From G039029935 sp039029935 (GTDB lineage Bacteria; Chloroflexota; Anaerolineae; Caldilineales; Caldilineaceae), in contig JBCCFC010000940.1 in the NCBI GenBank assembly GCA_039029935.1, positions 1 to 5,593 on the forward strand: a DNA stretch of 5,593 nucleotides, read 5' to 3'. The notes under the pieces are model-generated. The model did no database searches. It had not been told where the DNA came from and saw nothing but the letters and a program-made list of their open reading frames with translations. Of the stretch, positions 1-3,759 are shown piece by piece; positions within the stretch are counted from its first letter, which is position 1, and each line of letters begins with the position of its first letter. The position numbers and the translations under genes were made by a program.

Positions 1-1050
1 CACTTGACTTTCCATTCGTGCGAGGGGTGCACCGAGACAGTAGTGAATGCCATGACTAAAGCCCATGTGCGGGTTGTGCTGCCGCCCAACGTCAAATGTC
101 TGTGGGTCTTTAAACTGCTTGGGGTCGCGGTTTGCAGCCCCTGCAAAAAAGATGACATTTTGATTGTACTTGAATTCGACGCCTTTATAGGAAAATTCTT
201 CCAGTGGCGTGCGTCCTACGGCTTGGATGGGGCTTTCAAAGCGCATGGTTTCTTCAATGGTGGTTTTGATCAGGGTTGGGTCTGCCTTTAAACGCTGCAA
301 CTGATCGGGATGGTTGAGCAGCATGAGGACACAGTTGCCGATGAGATTGACGGTGGTTTCGTGTCCCGCAATCAAAAGCAGACGACACATATTAAATAAT
401 TCCTCTGAACTAAGCCGATCCCCTGCCTCTTCTGCCACAATCAACTCGCTGACCATATCTTCCTGTGGACGCGCCCGTCGCTCCGCAATCAATTCATCAA
501 AGTAAACACGAAATCCTGTGTCGGCATTGGCTGCCTCCTCTGCTCGTGCTGGGTCATCTGGGAGCAGGTCGAGCGTCTGTACAAGAGCCTCGGACCAATG
601 TTGAAATCGCTCATGGTCCTTGGGTGGCACACCCAGCATTTCAGCAATGACAGTTAGCGGGATTGGATAGGCATAGGACTCAATGAGGTCGATGGTCTCA
701 CCTTTAGCAGCTCTGGATTGTATGTCGTCGAGCAGTTGAGCCGCAATGGACTGTGTGCGTCCCCGTAATCGCTCGACAGTGCGTGGGGTAAAGGCTTTGT
801 TGACCAAGCGACGTAACCGCGTGTGGTCGGGTGGATCACGAAAAAGCATTGATCCTTGGCTATCAGGACCGCTGTTATTGCCCAGTCGGTTATCCGCCAG
901 CAACGTTTTGCAATCTTCATATTCGGTGACAAACCAACGATTCCAAGGTTCTGCATAAAATAGGGGGGCACTGTTGCGCAGAAACTCATAGAACGGATAA
1001 GGGTTTGAACGAAATTCTGGTGATGTTGGATCGAATGCAGACAAATTCAT
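1..1050 (-). CDS. Cytochrome P450, C-terminal end cut off by window edge
   Basis: This is a heme-thiolate monooxygenase of the soluble bacterial type, which inserts one oxygen atom from O2 into a substrate using electrons from a ferredoxin or flavodoxin partner. The frame is open for 350 codons from the ATG at 1050 to the left edge. P450 landmarks occur in order: the C-helix DPPDHTRLRR followed by AFTP (residues 72-89), the I-helix oxygen-activation motif AGHETT (228-233), the K-helix ExxR pair E267/R270, and the heme loop FSHGIHYCLG (331-340) with C338 as the iron ligand. About 50 residues are probably missing, since family members are usually near 400. No membrane anchor is seen, so it should be cytosolic. 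The start is supported by GGGAG eight bases upstream (1059-1063). The substrate cannot be read from sequence; the overall look is that of CYP107-like bacterial enzymes. It is the last visible gene of a same-strand set with the flavin-binding and GST genes. Confidence 0.96.
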   Translation of the reverse strand, partial: MNLSAFDPTSPEFRSNPYPFYEFLRNSAPLFYAEPWNRWFVTEYEDCKTLLADNRLGNNSGPDSQGSMLFRDPPDHTRLRRLVNKAFTPRTVERLRGRTQSIAAQLLDDIQSRAAKGETIDLIESYAYPIPLTVIAEMLGVPPKDHERFQHWSEALVQTLDLLPDDPARAEEAANADTGFRVYFDELIAERRARPQEDMVSELIVAEEAGDRLSSEELFNMCRLLLIAGHETTVNLIGNCVLMLLNHPDQLQRLKADPTLIKTTIEETMRFESPIQAVGRTPLEEFSYKGVEFKYNQNVIFFAGAANRDPKQFKDPQTFDVGRQHNPHMGFSHGIHYCLGAPLARMESQV

Positions 1051-1058
1051 ATCGTAAA

Positions 1059-1063
1059 CTCCC
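1059..1063 (-). promoter_or_regulatory. Ribosome binding site of the P450 gene
   Basis: The minus strand reads GGGAG with an 8-base spacer to the ATG at 1050. This fixes the P450 start, which is also the first Met of the conserved N-terminal sequence MNLSAFDPTSPEF. Confidence 0.65.
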
Positions 1064-1114
1064 AAATAACGGTCTTTCAAAACAAGGCCATACAGAACAG
1101 TTTGCCATAATATT

Positions 1115-1143
1115 TTTAAAATGCCCAACAGTGGAAGTCTCAA
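1115..1143 (-). promoter_or_regulatory. Weak candidate promoter for the P450 gene
   Basis: In the 108-bp gap between the flavin-protein stop and the P450 start, the minus strand has TTGAGA (1138-1143), a 17-base spacer, then TTTAAA (1115-1120). These match the sigma-70 consensus at about 5/6 and 4/6. The surrounding sequence is AT-rich, so chance matches are likely. No hairpin followed by a T-run was seen in this gap, so read-through from the upstream gene is equally possible. Confidence 0.22.
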
Positions 1144-1158
1144 TTCGATCTACATCAG

Positions 1159-2121
1159 TCAGTTGGCTATAACCGGACTGTATGGGGACGGCTCCAGAAA
1201 CTGCCAGCGCAAGGGCAATCCACCCGGTGTGTAACGCACATAATCGACGTGGATTCGTAGCAGTCGATGTGCGCCAGGATAACTTGCCACCTCATTCGCA
1301 TCTCGGATGATCTCCGCTTTGCCATTTATTTGCATCAGATCGCCATTGTCAAAGTCGATGAAGAGCAATCCTGTCTTGGGGTCCAAAAGAAGATTGCCCA
1401 GCGTGTTAAACATATAGTTGCCCATATAGTCTGGAATCGTTAGTGAATTGTCGTCCTCAATATGAACAAAACCGGACGCACCACCACGATGGGAAACATC
1501 AGCCCCTTCATAATCAGCCCCTGACCCATCTTGATGGTGGCTGGCGATAAAGAAGGTATCCACACGGGTGATCCGCAGTCGATCCGCGTCTGAAAGATCG
1601 TCCCTCTCAAACGTCTCACCTAAGCTCGGCAAGGGTAGACTATCGTCAATCGTGCGTGTATTGATATATTTGGGGCAGTTGCCAAAACTCTGGCTTACGC
1701 GGATCACCAGTCTGTCGGGCGTTATCTGTGTGACACGGCCATGCATTCGGTTACGCCGACGATTTGAAAGGTCTAGACCAAGCACCCCAACAGTTGAGCC
1801 AACATCAACCTCTGCAAATGCGGGTTCTGCCAAAATAGAAGACCCAACGTGTGTTAAATCTATATGCATCGTGTGTGCGTCGGGCGTTGTCACAAAGCCT
1901 GTTGGCCCGGCCAAAATAGAGGACCAAGGTTGCGATTGTTGGTCAACCGTTCCGATGAAAAGATAGCGCAGCCCAGCAAAAAAGTCACGGTGCTGCTCTG
2001 GCATATAGTCACGTATCATCGTGCGGCTGGCCCGTTCGATTTTATCAAGCTTACCTGTCTCGCTTTGCAAGGCCTGTTCACCCAAATGAAAACGTGATAA
2101 CGTGGTTACTGTTTCTGACAT
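1159..2121 (-). CDS. Pyridoxamine 5'-phosphate oxidase-like flavin-binding protein (split barrel)
   Basis: This 320-residue protein belongs to the predicted flavin-nucleotide-binding proteins related to PNP oxidase. The sequence looks like two consecutive split-barrel halves. The first, about residues 38-150, contains LFIGTVDQQSQPWSSILAGPTGF (begins near 54), GVLGLDLSNRRRNRMHGRV (112-130) and SFGNCPKYI (145-153). The second, about 182-300, contains DVSHRGGASGFV (208-219), the stretch IPDYMGNYMFNTLGN (229-243) and GLLFIDFDNGDLMQINGKAEI. These are the signature blocks of this family, which probably binds FMN or FAD; the physiological substrate is unknown. As known for the family, similar modules are sometimes fused to a ferredoxin-reductase/2Fe-2S part. 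Here the protein stops after the second barrel with WQFLEPSPYSPVIAN, so no reductase part is present. The ATG at 2121 has AAGGA eight bases upstream, inside a tandem repeat that duplicates this initiation site four times. The GST gene lies 140 bp upstream and the P450 gene 108 bp downstream. Confidence 0.88.
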   Translation of the reverse strand: MSETVTTLSRFHLGEQALQSETGKLDKIERASRTMIRDYMPEQHRDFFAGLRYLFIGTVDQQSQPWSSILAGPTGFVTTPDAHTMHIDLTHVGSSILAEPAFAEVDVGSTVGVLGLDLSNRRRNRMHGRVTQITPDRLVIRVSQSFGNCPKYINTRTIDDSLPLPSLGETFERDDLSDADRLRITRVDTFFIASHHQDGSGADYEGADVSHRGGASGFVHIEDDNSLTIPDYMGNYMFNTLGNLLLDPKTGLLFIDFDNGDLMQINGKAEIIRDANEVASYPGAHRLLRIHVDYVRYTPGGLPLRWQFLEPSPYSPVIAN

Positions 2122-2182
2122 CTTTATTTTCCTTCATCTTTATTTTCCTTCATCTTTATTTTCCTTCATCTTTATTTTCCTT
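2119..2182 (-). repeat. Four perfect 16-bp tandem repeats, each with Shine-Dalgarno and ATG
   Basis: Read on the minus strand, the unit AAGGAAAATAAAGATG occurs four times with no mismatch (2167-2182, 2151-2166, 2135-2150, 2119-2134). Each unit is AAGGA, an 8-base spacer and ATG, so it is a complete translation-initiation site. Only the ATG at 2121 opens the long flavin-protein frame. The ATGs at 2169 and 2153 each encode MKENKDEGK then TAA, and each TAA sits two bases before the ATG of a later unit. The ATG at 2137 opens a 19-codon frame overlapping the main gene and ending at 2078. Copy-number change would not shift the main frame, because the last unit always supplies the start. It would change the number of initiation sites and the leader length. 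Confidence 0.95.
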
Positions 2183-2211
2183 CCTTTCTGAGAGACTGCT
2201 TAACAGTACTC

Positions 2212-2236
2212 GCTCGGCTGGGTGGATTAGCCGAGC
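2212..2236. other. Perfect 8-bp hairpin in the GST to flavin-protein gap
   Basis: GCTCGGCT (2212-2219) pairs perfectly with AGCCGAGC (2229-2236) around a 9-base loop. Neither strand has a T-run after the stem, so this is not a standard intrinsic terminator. It lies about 30 bases before the tandem-repeat initiation region of the flavin-protein gene. It could be a leader structure, a processing or stabilising hairpin between two cistrons, or an operator. Confidence 0.5.
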
Positions 2237-2261
2237 AACGCAAACATGGATTGTATTTTGT

Positions 2262-2861
2262 CTACAACCCTGGCATGGGCATATAGCCAGGAAGTTGTGT
2301 AATCCGCTCAATCCATTGAATCACATTGGGGTAGGCATCCAGGTCAACTTTCCCGTCCCGTGCTAGCCCAACATAGGGGTAAACAGCGATATCGGCAATG
2401 GTGGGATGCTCAAACTCTAGCCACGTGCGCGTGGCCAAGTGCTGATTCAATTGTGCCAGAATAAAGTTGGCCTTTTCATGGGAATTTTCAATGTTGATAT
2501 TGGTTATACCAAACATGTGGTAGAGCCGTGAGTGTTCTGGTCCTTGACGTACTTCGCCAGCGGTTGTCGATAGCCAGCGAACAACCTGCGCCAGTGGCAG
2601 CGCATCCTGTGGCAACCAATTATCATTACCATATGTTCGTGCAAGATAGACCAAAATCGCCTGGGCATCGGCTAGTTGGATGTCTCCATCGCTGAGATGT
2701 GGCACTTGTCCAAAGGGGTTGAGTGCTAGATAGTCTGGTGATTTATGTTCGCCACTCATGAGGTCAACCTGAATCCATTCATAATCTACATTCAGCAATT
2801 CCAAAAACAGACGCACTTTGTAGCTATTCCCGGACATTTCATGACCATAAAGTTTAATCAT
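2262..2861 (-). CDS. Glutathione S-transferase family protein
   Basis: This 199-residue cytosolic GST would conjugate or reduce electrophilic or peroxidised compounds with glutathione or another low-molecular thiol. The N-terminal thioredoxin fold (about 1-78) begins MIKLYGHEMSGNSYKVRL; S10 and N12 stand where bacterial GSTs of this type place their thiol-activating residues. NPFGQVPHL (48-56) carries the conserved cis-proline P54. The helical C-terminal domain (about 88-199) includes the N-capping box T154-x-x-D157 in HPTIADIAVYPYV. One oddity is that the usual ES pair that holds the gamma-glutamyl group reads DA here (D65, A66). The ATG at 2861 was chosen because AAAGGG lies eight bases upstream (2870-2875) and the beta strand starts at once; ATGs at 2867 and 2903 would add residues the family lacks. 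The gene is divergent from the CGNR regulator gene. Confidence 0.93.
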   Translation of the reverse strand: MIKLYGHEMSGNSYKVRLFLELLNVDYEWIQVDLMSGEHKSPDYLALNPFGQVPHLSDGDIQLADAQAILVYLARTYGNDNWLPQDALPLAQVVRWLSTTAGEVRQGPEHSRLYHMFGITNINIENSHEKANFILAQLNQHLATRTWLEFEHPTIADIAVYPYVGLARDGKVDLDAYPNVIQWIERITQLPGYMPMPGL

Positions 2862-2869
2862 TATCATTA

Positions 2870-2875
2870 CCCTTT
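2870..2875 (-). promoter_or_regulatory. Ribosome binding site deciding the GST start
   Basis: The minus strand reads AAAGGG, eight bases before the ATG at 2861 and only two before the alternative ATG at 2867. The spacing favours 2861 and argues against the farther ATG at 2903, which lies upstream of this site. Confidence 0.7.
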
Positions 2876-2913
2876 CTGAATATGAACGATTGCGCAAGTG
2901 CATAACCGCTAAA

Positions 2914-2940
2914 GATACAATTAACTGGTGTTACAGTATC
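2914..2940. promoter_or_regulatory. Candidate operator at the GST promoter start region
   Basis: GATAC (2914-2918) and GTATC (2936-2940) form an inverted repeat with 17 bases between them. Nested inside, TAAC (2922-2925) and GTTA (2930-2933) form a second one around TGGT. The stretch covers the -10 box and the predicted start point (about 2926) of the minus-strand GST promoter, so a bound protein would block it. The arms are short and the two symmetry centres differ by half a base, so chance cannot be excluded. Confidence 0.35.
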
Positions 2941-2961
2941 ATAAGTTTTCTAACTTGTCAA
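2933..2961 (-). promoter_or_regulatory. Promoter of the GST gene (extended -10 type)
   Basis: The minus strand has a perfect TTGACA (2956-2961), a 17-base spacer ending in TGA, then TACTGT (2933-2938). The -10 hexamer is weak (TA...T matches), but the TGn just before it makes an extended -10. Transcription would begin near 2926, giving a leader of about 65 bases with the AAAGGG ribosome site. The -35 shares six of its bases' positions, offset by one, with the -35 of the opposite promoter. Confidence 0.6.
2943..2956. promoter_or_regulatory. Second candidate operator, inverted repeat AAGTT-N4-AACTT
   Basis: AAGTT (2943-2947) and AACTT (2952-2956) are perfectly complementary arms around TTCT. 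The site lies in the spacer of the GST promoter and touches the -35 of the CGNR promoter, so occupancy could affect both. In addition, TAACTGGT (2922-2929) and TAACTTGT (2951-2958) are a 7/8 direct repeat 29 bp apart, suggesting a repeated half-site across the region. This is a sequence-only proposal. Confidence 0.35.
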
Positions 2962-2983
2962 TAGCCATTTTGGTGGTTATAAT
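2955..2983 (+). promoter_or_regulatory. Promoter of the CGNR regulator gene, consensus -10
   Basis: TTGTCA (2955-2960, 5/6 to consensus), an optimal 17-base spacer, and a perfect TATAAT (2978-2983). The -10 box directly abuts the ATG at 2984, so transcription would start near 2990, inside the longest reading frame. Translation would then have to use the ATG at 2993 on an mRNA with almost no leader. Confidence 0.7.
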
Positions 2984-3652
2984 ATGTTGATTATGGATAT
3001 ACACAATCGTTTGAGACAAACCGTTTTTGATTTTGTCGGTGGAAATGCTGCGGTTGATTTCGTGAACACCGAGATTATGCATCAAGGAGAACGAGTCGAT
3101 TTAATTCCTGATTTTATACATTTTATGGCTTGGCTTGAGCAGAATCACCTTGTTAACATGGATGTAAACAAAGCTATTGATGTTGTTGATAAGAGTAGTA
3201 TGTATTCGCTATTGGAGAGATGGCATCAAACTAGCGAGAGCGAAGCACTCATGGTGCATGTGTATCAATTGCGCCGTAACCTACGGGCAGCATTTGAGCA
3301 GGTTCATGAGAAGCAGACAATCGAAGCGGAGACGTTGGAGACACTGAATGAACAATTTCGTTTGTATCCTGGGTTCTACCAATTGGGCGTTGAAACCAAG
3401 GGAGTTTATCAGCAATTTATGCAGTATGGCACGATGCCATCCCATTTGCTCACATCTTTGATCAAGGAGATCGTTGATTTTTTGAGTGAGGCCGATTTTT
3501 CGCTCATCAAACACTGCGGAAACTCACAGTGCATTCGTTATTTCTATGACACGACGAAAAATCGTTCGCGACGCTGGTGTAGTATGGAAACTTGTGGCAA
3601 TCGTATGAAGGTCGCGGCCTACTATCAACGTAAACGCAACTCGTCGTCATAA
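2984..3652 (+). CDS. ABATE / CGNR zinc-finger protein, putative transcription regulator
   Basis: This 222-residue protein has the layout of the putative stress-induced transcription regulator family. The N-terminal ABATE domain (about 15-150) opens with FDFVGGNAAVDFVNTE, and the C-terminal CGNR zinc finger (about 176-215) reads HCGNSQCIRYFYDTTKNRS and RRWCSMETCGNRMKV. The four metal ligands are intact: C178-x4-C183-x15-C199-x4-C204, with the name-giving CGNR at 204-207. The basic residues after it (K209, R216, K217, R218) fit nucleic-acid contact. No helix-turn-helix is evident. It is divergent from the GST gene across 122 bp with shared promoter elements, so control of that gene and of itself is the natural guess. 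The start is uncertain: the ATG at 2984 has GGTGG seven bases upstream, but the predicted promoter would start RNA near 2990 and favour the ATG at 2993 (residue 4). Its base composition is visibly more AT-rich than tex. Confidence 0.93.
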   Translation: MLIMDIHNRLRQTVFDFVGGNAAVDFVNTEIMHQGERVDLIPDFIHFMAWLEQNHLVNMDVNKAIDVVDKSSMYSLLERWHQTSESEALMVHVYQLRRNLRAAFEQVHEKQTIEAETLETLNEQFRLYPGFYQLGVETKGVYQQFMQYGTMPSHLLTSLIKEIVDFLSEADFSLIKHCGNSQCIRYFYDTTKNRSRRWCSMETCGNRMKVAAYYQRKRNSSS

Positions 3653-3659
3653 TTCAATG

Positions 3660-3734
3660 TATTGGTCATTCCTAAGAGTCAGGAGGTCATATCCGTACCA
3701 AAGATGGCTTCCTAACTTCTCAGGAATGACAATA
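3660..3734. repeat. Long imperfect hairpin filling the convergent gap; REP/MITE-like or terminator
   Basis: TATTG and TCATTCCT (3660-3673, with G3665 bulged) pair with AGGAATGA and CAATA (3722-3734). After one mismatch, AGA (3675-3677) pairs with TCT (3718-3720). An inner stem AGGAGGTCAT (3681-3690) pairs with ATGGCTTCCT (3704-3713), counting two G-U pairs, around a 13-base loop. On the plus strand it is followed by an A-run and, about ten bases on, a T-rich run (3746-3751). On the minus strand a T6 tract (3737-3742) precedes it. It separates the converging regulator and tex genes, so it may end transcription from either side. The size and the TCATTCCT/AGGAATGA tips also resemble dispersed palindromic repeats. 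Confidence 0.6.
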
Positions 3735-3759
3735 CCAAAAAACTTATTTTTATAGGGTC

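Noticed and set aside
4..958. Several plus-strand open frames (for example 4-291, 314-505, 746-958) and a minus-strand frame 654-989
   Set aside because: They lie within the P450 coding region in other frames. The P450 frame is open throughout and carries all family motifs.
1568..2097. Plus-strand frames opposite the flavin-protein gene (1568-1966, 1864-2097)
   Set aside because: They are antisense shadows rich in residues typical of reversed coding sequence. The minus-strand protein has clear family blocks across the whole span.
2119..2182. CRISPR-like array or microsatellite of no consequence
   Set aside because: The units are directly adjacent with no spacers, so it is not CRISPR. Each unit is a full ribosome site plus ATG at a gene start, so it is treated as a regulatory tandem repeat.
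2212..2236. Intrinsic terminator between the GST and flavin-protein genes
   Set aside because: The stem is good, but no T-run follows on the minus strand (GAGTACTGTTAAG) or on the plus strand.
2862..2903. N-terminal extension of the GST (starts at 2903 or 2867)
   Set aside because: The extra residues are not GST-like, and the AAAGGG ribosome site is correctly placed only for the ATG at 2861. The ATG at 2903 lies upstream of that site.
3281..3514. Minus-strand 77-codon frame inside the CGNR gene
   Set aside because: It overlaps the ABATE domain, has no recognisable motif, and shows no good ribosome site.
3737..3742. T6 tract on the minus strand after the tex stop as a tex terminator
   Set aside because: No hairpin lies just before it on that strand. 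The nearby ATAAG copies are direct, not inverted. The long hairpin comes after the tract.
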